DNA of 47,500 bases from Chrysomallon squamiferum. Lineage: Eukaryota; Mollusca; Gastropoda; Neomphalida; Peltospiridae. Location of the stretch: NCBI GenBank assembly GCA_012295275.1, contig CM022678.1, forward strand, positions 2,531,281 through 2,578,780, given 5' to 3'. A program made the position numbers and the translations under genes. The notes under the pieces were generated by a model, which worked only from the letters and a program-made list of their open reading frames with translations, made no database searches and was not told the origin of the DNA. Positions 1 to 12,510 of this stretch are shown piece by piece; position 1 is the stretch's first letter, and each line of letters begins with the position of its first letter.

Positions 1-815
1 GTACCGACATAAAACATTCTCTGCAAAATCCTGGCAGTTGACAACCCTGGTACATCACTGGAGACCGCATCATACTGTTTGCCTTGCCATCTGGCACTGA
101 AGAGGTGTTTTGATATGCTGGCTACCGCTTCCATCAGTTCTTTGACAAAATCAGGAGCCAGTAGGGTTTTTCTCTGTCTAGTCAGCTTCTTCTTGGTGAC
201 AGCTTTGTGGATATGTGTAGTGGTCTCCCACTTAAAGAAAACCACTTGTTGTTCAGTGTGGGTCTCTAGTAGAGGGTGTGGCCTAATTTCTGTCGCAGAT
301 GTCCCACAGGCTGTGCATTTCCTTTCAAGCCATGCCATCTTGTACTCGCCATCCTCACTTCTTGGACACAGAGTTGATCGGGACAGGACGTATCTATCTT
401 TGTACGTTAAATCGAGTAAACGCTGAGATGCTGCAAAGCGACCAAACCCCTCTCGTTTGAGATCAACATTTGCGCAATACTCGCAGAGACAGTTCAGTTT
501 TCTTGTGCGTGATGAAGACAAGACATCTTCGAGTCTCAGCTGTCCAAATTTTGTCTTTGAAATGACTGTAAGTGTATTTTCTGATTTAAACATTTCGTAC
601 GCTGCCGTAACTGACATAACCATCACCCTCATTGCCACAGGATACTCATCCTTGGATCCTTTCTGTGCACTTCGCGCAGCTGGCTGAGTACGGGAAATGA
701 CACTCCTCCTGTAAAACTGCTCCACCTTTAGGACCGTCTCTGATGACAGAGCATCTTTTCTTTCTTTTTTTCGGACGTTAAAGTCATCCAAATTGTTTCC
801 CTTTTTTTTTTTTTT
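1..815 (-). pseudogene. Decayed transposase-like gene, copy 1 (cut by window edge)
   Basis: This is a minus-strand copy of the element described at 4007-5195, and near-identical to it over most of its length. It carries the N-terminal part (LxxLCEYxxNVxLKLEG-type segment around 420-560) and the segment with ARWQGKQYDAVS near 70-115, then runs off the left edge. Reading frames are broken by stops and frameshifts, so it cannot make a protein. The family call is from memory of a widespread invertebrate protein with an LCEYC-type motif followed by a DDE-like region. That the family is a transposase is inference. Confidence 0.55.
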
Positions 816-1055
816 TGCCTTGTGGAGAACTTCATAGTTCATTCCTAAAAGTTTTCTATTGTTATTATTATTATTATTACGAGATGTTTCTCTTCTATTT
901 TCTCGTTCTGTGTGACTGTTTCCCCTCATTTGGAGTGTGGATGTTTGTGTGTCTGTCTGTGTGCTTGTATTCTAATCTGTTTATATGCACAGTAAAGATA
1001 ACAAAATACTTCTTACCCAGTCACCAGTGTCTGTGTAAAACTGATATAAACAATT
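816..1055 (-). repeat. Shared leader of the transposase-like repeat, copy 1
   Basis: This lies upstream of the decayed gene on the minus strand and matches 5464-5652. Similarity stops near 1055, giving one likely boundary of the repeat unit. It holds a short TTA/TTG run at about 860-882 that is expanded to roughly 255 bp in the other copy. No terminal inverted repeat was recognised. Confidence 0.5.
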
Positions 1056-2039
1056 TTATTTAATTATTTGAATTTATGATACTAAATTAATGAATGTTTA
1101 CAGACATCCCAACAGAAACTCTGTGTGTCGTACGTTATGAAGTGTGTGTGAGAGTGTGTGTGTGTGTGTGAAAGTATGAATACATTTGTAGATAAACACA
1201 TACATACGTATGCATATTTCTATTATTAAAAAGATTATAAAATGTATAAATAGGCAATACAAAAATATTAATTATTGTATAGCAATGTTTAGTAGATGTT
1301 ACTATAAGTAATAAACTGCACTTGGTTTTCAAAAAGCTAATAATAAAACGAAAAAAAAAATTCATGACGTCACGAAATCGACTTCGTTACGAATTACGTA
1401 AAGCTCTGTCTGAGTTGTTCTGTTTACAATGTCTGCTGTGACGTAATTAATGAAGTAACGAATAATTGTAAAATACAATAATAAAATTAAGTATAATAAA
1501 TTAAATTATAAGATTGTACAGCACTGTGTAGAGGTATTAAATAAAAACATTTGTTTGGTAATCTTAAATTTATTTATTTATTTATTTATTTATTTAATTT
1601 AGTCTTTTAAAGGATTTTTTCTGAGTAAGGTAAAAGTGAATGAATAAACAAACAAAGAAATAAATTGAAAATAATTAAAATTGAAAAATGTTAAATTTTA
1701 TTTTATTTCAGTTCAAGAAGGACTAGATAAAGAACTATTTATTTAGACTCAAACAGCAGCAGCAACAGTAATAGTCGTAGTAGTAGCAGTAGCAGTACTA
1801 GTATCTTTAGTAATATCAATAACATCGCTAGTAGTAGTAGATGTAACATTGGTAATACAAATAATTATAGTAGTAGCAATAGTAGTAGTGGTAGTAGTAG
1901 TAATAATAATAGTAGTAGCAGCAGTAGTAGTAGTAGCAGTAGTAGTAGTAGCAGTAAACATAGTAGTAATTGTAGTAATTTGTAGTATAGTTGTAGTAGT
2001 GGTGATGATGATAATATAATTATTAAAAATACTAGCAAC

Positions 2040-2081
<42 letters not shown>

Positions 2082-2855
2082 GTAGTAATAATAATAAGTA
2101 TAATAATAATAATCAGAAGATTATTAAAAATATTGGAAATAAAATAATAGCACAACAATCTTTTTATACACATACCTCGATTAAGAAGTTGAAATAAAAT
2201 ACGAAACGACTCCAATCTTTATTATTATTATTTCTTTTTTCACTGTATGTAATACATGTATAGGTATTTAGTCAGACCGCACGTTACGCGAGTTCACGGT
2301 TGACTTGTTAACAAGAAGAATGAAACCTGAGTAGTTATATTCGTTGTTAGAGAATAGAAATATGTCGTTTAACGCGTACGTGTTTAAAATTACTGATACT
2401 ACCTGGTTTTGTCTCTAAAACTTCAATTCTTTATTGTTGCTGTTATCGTCATCATCATCATCATCATCATCATTTTAAACATTTTCCGCTTAACGCTGAA
2501 ATAAATTGAATTAAAACGTTACAAATTTATACAAACCCGAAATGTTTTATTATCTCATCACAGCAATGTCAAAAAATACATTCTGTGGTTGTTTATATAA
2601 AATCTCATAAAACACATTTAAAACAAAAAGTAAATAAAAACAAACCATTATGACTTAATGTTATTAGACTGAGATTATGGATCCTTTTGTTCATTGAATT
2701 ATTTAACAATGTCATCACAAAAAAATAAAATAATTCTAATAATAATAATAATAACAATAATAATAATAATAATATAAAACAATAATGAAATAAAATTCAA
2801 ATGCACGCACCTGTAAATATTTTAGACTTTTTTCAAAAAGTTATATTATAGATAC
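1056..2855. other. AT-rich intergenic stretch with trinucleotide repeats
   Basis: No gene is seen. It holds a TTTA run near 1570-1595, a long degenerate (AGT)n tract at about 1770-2000, an (ATA)n tract at 2040-2100, a (CAT)n tract at 2452-2475 and (AAT)n around 2735-2775. Long open frames here are only poly-Leu, poly-Ile or poly-Thr readings of these repeats. A compact cluster of bZIP-type sites is listed separately. Confidence 0.6.
1365..1446. promoter_or_regulatory. Cluster of CRE / bZIP-type palindromes
   Basis: Three bZIP-like sites lie within 82 bp: TGACGTCA (perfect CRE) at 1365-1372, TTACGTAA at 1394-1401 and TGACGTAA at 1439-1446. CG dinucleotides are also concentrated here, against AT-rich flanks. 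No coding exon is recognised beside it. A regulatory role is inference. Confidence 0.3.
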
Positions 2856-3456
2856 AAATTATACAATACAGGTAAATTCAAATACTAGTTATACAGGTGT
2901 AACAGTGCTGTACAGGTTAGCTGAAGGTTTTGTTGTGTATACATATATAACTTTAGTATAGTTTTGTATGTGTATAATTCTTACATATATATAACTTTTG
3001 TATGGTTTATTTCTATATCATACTTACATAATATATCTTTAGTATGATTTATTTGTGTATATTAATTACCTATATAACTTTAGTGTGGTGTATTTGTATA
3101 CAATAGTTAATACTTACATATATGTAACTTTAGTATGGTTTTGTATCTGTGTAATAGTTACATGTACATAGATAACTTTAGTATAGTTTGGTATAATACT
3201 TACATATGTAACTTTAGTATAGTTTTGTGTATGTATAATACTTACATATGTAACTTTAGTATAGTTTTGTTCTGGCTTTGTTCGATGTAGGATGATTCAT
3301 GAGCCTGACTTATCACACCAGCTCGTAAAATCAAACAGAAATACTTTTGACTATAAGACGAAAGACAGGATTTTTTGTTTTAAGTGTACTCATTATACAG
3401 TGTTGTCAGAAACAAAAGTAGTGAAAGACAAAACTCACAGTCTTAATGCAGTTTGC
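2856..3456 (-). pseudogene. Inverted, dead copy of EXOSC6 exon 3 and flanking introns
   Basis: On the minus strand this matches the EXOSC6 gene around 8065-8522. The intron 2 end corresponds to 3316-3456, the exon 3 core (LRAGVIS..AHES.YIEQ) lies at about 3260-3315, and intron 3 sequence corresponds to 2862-2935. It cannot be spliced: the acceptor AG before TTTTACGAGCTGG has become GA, and the exon end with its GTAAGT donor is replaced by a tandem array. It is a genomic duplication rather than a retrocopy, because intron sequence is included. Confidence 0.8.
2936..3265 (-). repeat. Minisatellite of about 45 bp grown from an exon/intron junction
   Basis: About seven diverged units read, on the minus strand, as a block with GTAAGTATTATAC followed by an AAACTATACTAAAGTTA-type block. 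Both blocks match the end of EXOSC6 exon 3, its 5' splice site and the first bases of intron 3 (8300-8370). Several units keep a consensus GTAAGT. Confidence 0.65.
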
Positions 3457-3607
3457 TTGTCTCTATACATGTATATTCTTATTGATTTTTAACCAATCAT
3501 TTTATTACGAATTGTTTTTGCAATTAAAATAATTATTTATTACAAATAAAATAATCATTTTATGAAAGAATTGGAAACAGTTCCATTATGAAATAAGATA
3601 TACCATG

Positions 3608-3681
<74 letters not shown>
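3608..3681. repeat. (CT)n microsatellite
   Basis: A nearly perfect CT dinucleotide tract of about 37 units. The poly-Arg/Glu open frame on the minus strand is an artefact of it. Confidence 0.95.
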
Positions 3682-3685
<4 letters not shown>

Positions 3686-3710
3686 AACACACATATACAA
3701 AACTGAATGT

Positions 3711-5195
<1,485 letters not shown>

Positions 5196-5209
5196 TCCTA
5201 AAAGTATTC

Positions 5210-5210
<1 letters not shown>

Positions 5211-5264
<54 letters not shown>

Positions 5265-5310
5265 TATTAGTATTATTATTATTATTATTATTAGTATTAG
5301 TATTAGTATT

Positions 5311-5348
<38 letters not shown>

Positions 5349-5376
5349 GATTATTATTAGTATTATTATTATTATG

Positions 5377-5415
<39 letters not shown>

Positions 5416-5430
5416 TATTATTATTATTAT

Positions 5431-5461
<31 letters not shown>

Positions 5462-5466
5462 TATTA
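5211..5466. repeat. (TTA)n microsatellite expansion inside the repeat leader
   Basis: About 85 TTA-type units with TAG and TGA interruptions. At the equivalent place in copy 1 (860-882) there are only about seven units, so this tract expanded after the two copies separated, or contracted in the other. Confidence 0.9.
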
Positions 5467-5652
5467 CCGAGATGTTTCTCTTCTATTTTCTCGTTCTGTA
5501 TGACTGTTTCTCCTCACAATTTCGAGTGTGGATGTTTGTGTGTCTGTCTGTGTGCTTGTATTCTAATCTGTTTATATGCACAGTAAAGATAACAAAATAC
5601 TTCTTACCCAGTCACCAGTGTCTGTGTAAAACTGATATAAACAATTGTATTA
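5464..5652 (-). repeat. Shared leader of the transposase-like repeat, copy 2
   Basis: It matches about 884-1055 closely, including GTGTGTCTGTCTGTGTGC and a segment beginning AACAAAATACTTCTTACC. Similarity ends at about 5652, which marks the outer edge of the repeat unit. Confidence 0.6.
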
Positions 5653-5927
5653 GACCAGTCATTTTATTTGTAACATGAGAGTGAAGTTGTCAGTAAAATC
5701 ACACACACGCAAACACCCACACACAATAACATACATCAACCTTACTCTGCGAAGCTGAGAACAAAACTTTTATCTTAAGACAACAATCGGTTATTTCTCT
5801 TTTCTTTTTCTTTTCTGTCGTAATCCTAAAAAATAAAAATGTAATTATCTGTTTTCTTTCTCAACTCACCGCAGTCCAGAGGAACGCCTTCACCTATTTT
5901 GATTTTGTTGTCCACATTTTAGGGTAA

Positions 5928-6945
5928 TAATACCGTAAAGCAAAACAGTTTGCATCACTTTTTTAAAAAGTAGATGCTAATCTTTATCTCTAATACAACT
6001 TTAGAGAAAATGTCAAATATGTTTTGAAATGAATGAAGTAAAATTTCAAAATAACCACAAATTAAAAAAAAAGAAAACAAATTTGATTATCAATGTAACT
6101 GATTGTGGAACTGTGTAAAATAATGAATTGTGGGATGTAAATAAATTTCTGCAACAAGCTGAGATTTTATCAAAAGTAAAAATAATAATCTGAAAAACGT
6201 TAAAGCTAAAATATATACAAATACATTATTATTAATTGATAATTTTTTTAATTTTCCATAGAAAATTGAAATCAGTGAAATGTAATTTCAAATTAATGGA
6301 ATGTATGTTTTGTTTTACTTAAATAATAAAAACAACAACAATAATAATAATAATAACAATAACAATAACAATAATAATAATAATAATAACAATAATAATA
6401 ATAATAATAATAATAACAATAACAATAACAATAACAATAACAATAATAATAATACACAGTGGTCTCCCCAGCATTTGTGAAAGGGATGGTGGGAACCAGT
6501 GTAACTGGTGCCAGTTAATCTAAGGGATAACAACATCAGCAATACTCAAACATAAATTACCATCACTTGAATATCAGTCCAACAGCATTATGGTTCTGTG
6601 GTAGAAAACTAGAAATTGTCTGACTCGTAATTAAATAATTTATCACTGATAAATAAACAACTGTGTATGTGTTTATTATTATTACTGATTTTTTTTTTTT
6701 TTTTCTTTCTTTCTTTTAGGTTCATGAACAAGACATCAAGAAAAAAATAAGGAAAATGAAGCCACAATAAATCAGATGTGTTTCGTTATCATGGTACTTC
6801 AGTATTACTTAAGAATAATTACATATAATAACACGAGCCATTGTCAAAAATAAATGTCCCCAAATATTTTTGTCACAATTTTCTTCACTCACAGTCTATA
6901 TTTTTTTTTTTATTATTACAATACAAGCATTATACAGGCAAATTT
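5928..6945. repeat. Direct segmental duplication, copy A
   Basis: It matches 17672-18535 in the same orientation, starting at ATACCGTAAAGCA and ending at TATACAGGCA. It contains AAT/AAC microsatellites (6330-6450) and a conserved GGTCTCCCCAGCATTTG block. The two copies differ by microsatellite length and a few deletions. No coding region or terminal repeats were recognised; it may be an interspersed non-coding repeat. Confidence 0.75.
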
Positions 6946-7124
6946 TCGTTTATTCTTTTATTAAAGATGCTTTGATTTTACTAGTGGAATTATACTAAAG
7001 AAAACCAGTATTCTCTTAAAGAAGGACCTCTCTTTTTCACAGAGGAATATTAATGAACACATTGTAATGGCTGCTTCCATTTGGTAAAATATTTTGTGAA
7101 ATAGAAATCGTTAAACGAACAATT

Positions 7125-10100
7125 GTGCCAAGTGATACGCGACGAATAACTGGTCCTGAAGTTACATTAAACCCGTATACATTTGTGAAATCAGATGTCA
7201 TTGATGAAAATGTAAGATTTCTTGTACAACCCTTTATGATTATTCGTCGCATAGATAAAGATTATCATTATTATAAATATAATCATTTTGAATTGTCACA
7301 ATAGACATTTTAACTTAATTATTGACAGTCTGAGTATTAATTTTTAACTAATATAATAAAGTAACATAGTAATAATCATTATAAAAATATAAATGATAAT
7401 TCACTATTGAAATATGTTAGCTGTTTAGGAAATATGTTATTGTTACGTTCATCACATCAATTTTAGAATTTATTAAACTGACTGAATTCCGCAGAGGTGC
7501 TATGATGCCTCATGGTTAAACCAGAGCTCTTTGAAACGGTTAAAATCTTTGAATCGTTTATTTTATTAATTAAATATTAAACATTGTTTTATAGAAATTT
7601 CGACTTTTCAAAAGTTAAATGCCAGTGTGGAACAAGATGGACGAAAACCTGAAGAGGTTCGAGCTTTGTGTAAGTTAAATTATTTATACTATTTTTAATT
7701 GTGCCTGAATACATTTTTTGTATCTGCTTGGAAATAAATTATAAAGCCACAAAATTTCTTTGAAATTTCCTTAACTAGATTTATTTTATTTTATTTTATT
7801 TTATTCTATTATTTTATTTTTTTTATTTTATTTTTATTTTTTAAATCAAGAACTGTTTGAAATAGAAAAATATTTGTAACTTCTCTGGTATCTTTACTTA
7901 TTTAAGTCATTAATAAATGGTATATTGTTTTTATTTAATTATATATCACTAATAGTTTTGTTAATATACCTGTCCTTGTCACATAACAGTTTTATCAGAA
8001 GTGATGAGCTACTATTTTCATGTGCCGTAGATAATGCACATAAAACTTTTTATTATTAATTTAAAAACAAGATTAGCTACTGCATTAAGATTGTCAGTTT
8101 TCTCTTTCACTACTTTTGTTTCTGACAACACTGTAGAACGAGTACACTTAAAAAAGAATTTTTTTTTTAATACATCTTAAATAAAACATATTCTGTCTTT
8201 CTTCTTATAGTCAAAAATACAAAAATATTTCTCTTTTAGTTTTACGAGCTGGTGTGATAAGTCCGGCTCATGGATCAGTCTACATCGAACAAAACCAGAC
8301 CAAAGTTATATCTGCAGTGTAAGTATTATACACAAATAAACCATTCTAAAGTTATATGTATTTGTAAGTATTATAAATAAGTCTTTTATTTGGATTTACA
8401 CCTACAACTTCAGTGAAGTAAATTGTAAAGTTCACTGTGCCTGTACATGTTGTGTGGCCTTCAGCTAACTTGTATAGGACTCTTACACCTGTACAACTAG
8501 TATTTGAATTTACCTGTATTACACAATTCATAGGTGATGCTTGCAGGCAAATGTGTGATGTTACACCTGTACAGGTTTTGTTTTGTTCACACAGGTACAG
8601 GCCACGTGAAGTGTTAAGGAAGGAAGACTTCAGCATGAAGGGACAGCTGACCTGTACAACACTGTTACACCTGTACAGGTTATGTTTTGTTCACACAGGT
8701 ACACGTGAAGTGTTAAGGAAGGAAGACTTCAGCATGAAGGGACAGCTGACCTGCGAGTTCAAGTTTGCAACATTTTCCTGCAGACAACGTCGACAACACC
8801 AGCAAGACAGCGAGGAGAAAGACTACTCACTTCAAATCCTGGAAGCTCTTGAACCAGCTGTCTGTCTGGTGAGTCTGTCTGTCTGGTGAGTCTGTCTGTG
8901 TATGTGTCTGTCTGACATGTTTTGTCTATCTTATGAGATTTATTTGTCTGTGAATCTGTGTGGTGATGCTGGGTCTCTGTGTCTTTCTCTGTCTGGTGAG
9001 TGTTTAATAAATGTCTGGTGAGTGTTTTTAATAAATGTCTGGTGAGTGTGTTTAATAAATGTCTGGTGAGTGTTTAATAAATGTCTGGTGAGTGTTTTTA
9101 ATAAATGTCTGGTGAGTGTGTTTAATAAATGTCTGGGTAGTTTGTCACATCTGTCTGGTGAGTGTGTTTAATAAATGTCTGGTGAGTGTGTTTAATAAAT
9201 GTCTGGTGAGTTTGTCACATCTGTCTGGTGAGTTTGTTTAATAAATGTCTGGTGAGTGTGTTTAATAAACGTCTGGGTAGTTTGTCACATCTGTCTGGTG
9301 AGTTTGTCACATCTGTCTGGTGAGTGTGTTTAATAAATGTCTGGATAGTTTGTCACATCTGTCTGGTGAGTGTGTTTAATAAATGTCTGGATAGTTTGTC
9401 ACATCTGTCTGGTGAGTGTTTAATAAATGTCTGGATAGTATGTCACATCTGTCTGGTGAGTGTTTAATAAATGTCTGAATAGTTTGTCACATCTGTCTGG
9501 TGAGTATGCTTAATAAATGTCTGAATAGTTTGTCACATCTGTCTGGTGAGTGTGTTTAATAAATGTCTGGTGAGTATGTTTAACAAATGTCTGGAGAGTG
9601 TGTTTAATAAATGTCTGGATAGTTTGTCACATCTGTCTGGTGAGTATGCTTAATAAATGTCTGAATAGTTTGTCACATCTGTCTGGTGAGTGTGTTTAAT
9701 AAATGTCTGGATAGTTTGTCACATCTGCCTGGTGAGTGTGTTTAATAAATGTCTGGATAGTTTGTCACATCTGTCTGGTGAGTGTGTTTAATAAATATCT
9801 GAATAGTTTGTCACATCTGTCTGGTGAGTGTGTTTAATAAATGTCTGAATAGTTTGTCACATCTGTCTGGTGAGTGTGTTTAATAAATGTCTGGTGAGTT
9901 TGTTTAATAAATATCTGAATAGTTTGTCACATCTGTCTGGTGAGTTTCTTTAATAAATGTCTGGTGAGTCTCTGTCTAGCAAATCAGTGTCATGTCTGTC
10001 AGTCCTATGTGTGTCTGGAATGTTTCAGAAAATTAAAAATATTTAAGTCTTACTAACACTTTGTTAAATATATATTTATTATAGATCTTTTTAATTACAA

Positions 10101-11149
10101 ACATGTATATCTGTATTGTTTGTTATTTTTCATTCTTAGCACAAATTTCCAAAAGTTCAGGTGAACATCTACATCACAGTTCTTCAAAATGATGGCAGTG
10201 GTAAGAGTTTAATTTTTTAATTTTACTGTGCTATGCGATTTTCTTTTCTCTCTCACTATCTATCATTCATTGTCTGTCTGTCTCTCTTTTTCTTTTTCCC
10301 ACTTTCTTTCTCTCTCTCTCTTTCTCTGTTTCACTCTTTTTTTCACTCTGTCTCTCTCTTACAGTCTGATTTTATTTTATTAATATCGTTATCTTTACTT
10401 AATGTTCAATGTATTTTGTTAATATTGTGTATAATAATCATAATATTTTAAATATATTAAATGTGTTCATTTCTTGTGTGAGTCATGCAGATCTGTTCAA
10501 GTAGATATCAGCTTTAGTTTAATAATTTAACCATACCTTACTCTGTCGTCACATCAGATTCTGCATCACACACCTCCCAACTGATCTGTACATTTTCTTT
10601 TTAATATTTTCTTCTCTATTTGTTTTTTTCCCAGCTCTTGCTGCAGCTATAACCTGTGCAGATGTTGCCCTGGCTGATGCAGAAATTGAGATGTATGATT
10701 TAGTAACTGGGTGTTCATCTGTAAGTTTGATATTAACATGCTTATTTTTTTACTTTTATTTATTTACACATTCACTTTAATTACAGAAAACTGCACTAAT
10801 TTAGTTAGTCTAAGGAAATGACAGAAATATTTTACTGGTGAATGAGTTGAAGATTTCTTTAGCTTATTTTTCATTATATTTAGCAAGATTTCTTAACAGA
10901 TATTTTACTGGTGAATGCGTTGAAGATTTCTTTAGCTTATTTTTCATTATATTTAGCAAGATTTCTTAACAGATATTTTACTGGTGAATGAGTTGAAGAT
11001 TTCTTTAGGTTGTTGTTCATTATATTTAGTCTGAATTTCAAAATAAATAACAGAAATATTTCACTGCAGGATGAGTTGAAAATGTCTTTAGGTTATTCTT
11101 CTTCTGACAGGTCAGACAATCTCTTCTCCATGATGACCCCAATGAATAG
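7125..11149 (+). CDS. EXOSC6: Exosome complex component MTR3 (EXOSC6), disrupted or truncated
   Basis: EXOSC6 is a non-catalytic RNase PH-like subunit of the RNA exosome ring (3'-5' RNA decay, nucleus and cytoplasm). The exons I infer are 7125-7211, 7615-7669, 8240-8318, 8595-8868, 10140-10200, 10635-10720 and 11111-11149; all phases agree. Signatures include PSDTRRITGPE, DGRKPEEVRALF, LRAGVISPAHGSVYIEQ, QRRQHQQDSEEKDYSLQ, LEALEPAVCLHKFPKVQV and ALADAEIEMYDLVTGC. The exon 2 acceptor is uncertain; an AG at 7593-7594 would break the frame. There are several oddities. The codon at the usual Met is GTG with no in-frame ATG before it. Exon 4 contains an in-frame 33-codon duplication. Exon 7 (VRQSLLHDDPNE) meets TAG at 11147, so the C-terminal part of the RNase PH fold is missing. 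It may be a recent pseudogene, an allele, or an assembly error. Family identity is sure; functionality is not. Confidence 0.82.
8561..8757 (+). repeat. Tandem duplication of the exon 4 start with its acceptor
   Basis: Two near-identical blocks (8561-8661 and 8665-8757) each hold the end of intron 3, the acceptor and the first 17 or so codons of exon 4 (REVLRKEDFSMKGQLTC). Copy 2 lacks five bases just after the acceptor, so the upstream offset is 104 bp but the coding offset is 99 bp. The coding copies are therefore in frame with each other. Using the copy 2 acceptor would give TGA within three codons, so only the copy 1 acceptor keeps the frame. Confidence 0.85.
8869..9975 (+). repeat. Minisatellite repeating a 5' splice site and AATAAA
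   Basis: About 1.1 kb of EXOSC6 intron 4 alternates two unit types. One is CTGGTGAGTGTGTTTAAT plus AAATGT. The other is CTGGATAGTTTGTCACATCT. It starts exactly at the exon 4 donor (CTG|GTGAGT, 8867-8872). I count roughly 30 GGTGAG and roughly 25 AATAAA motifs. No spacer diversity or CRISPR feature is present. Confidence 0.92.
10822..11080 (+). repeat. 73-bp tandem repeat in EXOSC6 intron 6
   Basis: Three closely similar 73-bp units (anchors TTTACTGGTGAATG near 10831, 10904 and 10977) are followed by a diverged fourth near 11058 that ends just before the exon 7 acceptor. Confidence 0.85.
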
Positions 11150-12510
11150 TTTTCCCATTTCAGTCAAGTGATCAGCAGCAGCAAATCATTATTTTTATTT
11201 TGACCTTCCCATAGACTGGACATCACATACCACAGACATTGTTCATCTGGCTCTGACACACTGACTGAAAGAAAAAAATTGTTCTGTAGGTGTAACACCA
11301 ATAAGATTTGAACCTGAAATCTGTCAGGTGTGAGGACTTTCTAACCAGCAAGTCTCAGGTTTAAAATGATGATCATCATCTTCATTATACAGCTCTGATG
11401 TAACATTGTTGGGCAAAAGACTCAGCATGTTGTTTCTGTGTCATCCTAAGTTGAGTAATCATCTTCCAATACTCACCTAGTTCATTCATTCCTCCATCAT
11501 CTCGCTCATCTTCCTCTAGATTGCTTCCCTTGGTATGGCTTCGAAATGATGACATGCACTTCTCACTGTTTATCTTTACTTGAAGTTCCCCATCGAAAAA
11601 AGCTATATGTTCAGTCTGCACAATATGTGTATATTTAAATTGTTTTGTATAAATCTAACAAAGAATATAATTCACAGAACAACCAGACAAAACTCACCAG
11701 CAACAGATACTTTATTTTAGTTAATGCATTTGATGCAATTATTTATGAGGATTTTTCACAAACAACTAATTTGAACATCTCTCACAGTACTTGTACTCTG
11801 AATATTTTCTGTAACAACCCTTCATCTAACTTGCAAAAGTTACACCAATTCCTGCTATCCCTTCATAAATGCTGGCGAGTCCACTGATATATATATTTTT
11901 TTGGTGTATTTTTTATTTTTATTTTAATATCAAAAGGTATATATTTCGTTTTATGGTATGTGTGTAGATATGACTGCATGTCTGTGTGCATGTATGTATG
12001 TATGTATGTATGTGTGTATGTGTGTAAGTATGTATGTTAAACGCTGACTGTTACTAAGAATGCGGCCCAGATCTGATGTAATTATAGAAATCAGTACAAA
12101 ACAGAAACAAATCTGGCAGTTGGCAGTGTAAGTGATTCAGACAGAAATCGTGTCTAGTATTTTGTTACAAAATGTTTCAGTAAGTGTGACAGTAATATTT
12201 CAAAGTCTGAAATATTCAAAACTCTTTATAACCAACTGGAAAGCTATGGTACGGAAACTACAAATAGCCTGAATTAAAGGATATAAATGTATTAGGGCAA
12301 CAATGTGAAAAAAAAGAGTAATCAGTATATTAACCTGAAGAAAATTCAAGCTGAAATGTATACAGACATAATATTATTATTATAAAAATGTTTTACAGAG
12401 TCCTGCTTATTTCAGGATAAAGTTCACTAAATTTATTCATGTTACAACTAAGTAGTTTCTCAAATTTTCCTGTATGTTGTGCTTGAATAACAGCACAATA
12501 AATAAACAAT
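11150..12510. other. Non-coding stretch, no gene recognised
   Basis: The missing EXOSC6 C-terminus is not recognisable here. A minus-strand open frame at 11385-11621 (78 codons, rich in Met and Glu) has no match I know and no clear splice or promoter context. A TGTA/TGTG microsatellite lies near 11990-12035. Confidence 0.5.

Noticed and set aside
1749-2215. Long minus-strand open frames rich in Thr, Ile and Leu
   Set aside because: They are readings of degenerate AGT/ATA trinucleotide repeats without any protein feature.
6315-6542. Minus-strand poly-Leu frame that could look like a membrane segment
   Set aside because: It comes from AAC/AAT repeats in the segmental duplication; copy B does not conserve its length.
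7037-7252. Minus-strand 71-codon open frame
   Set aside because: It is antisense to EXOSC6 exon 1, whose plus-strand reading is the conserved one.
8869-9975. Regularly repeated array that might be taken for CRISPR
   Set aside because: Units are tandem, with no unique spacers, and sit inside a eukaryotic intron; it is a minisatellite.
11385-11621. Minus-strand 78-codon frame as a candidate gene or the missing EXOSC6 end
   Set aside because: Neither strand gives recognisable EXOSC6 C-terminal sequence, and no promoter or matching splice site supports a separate gene.
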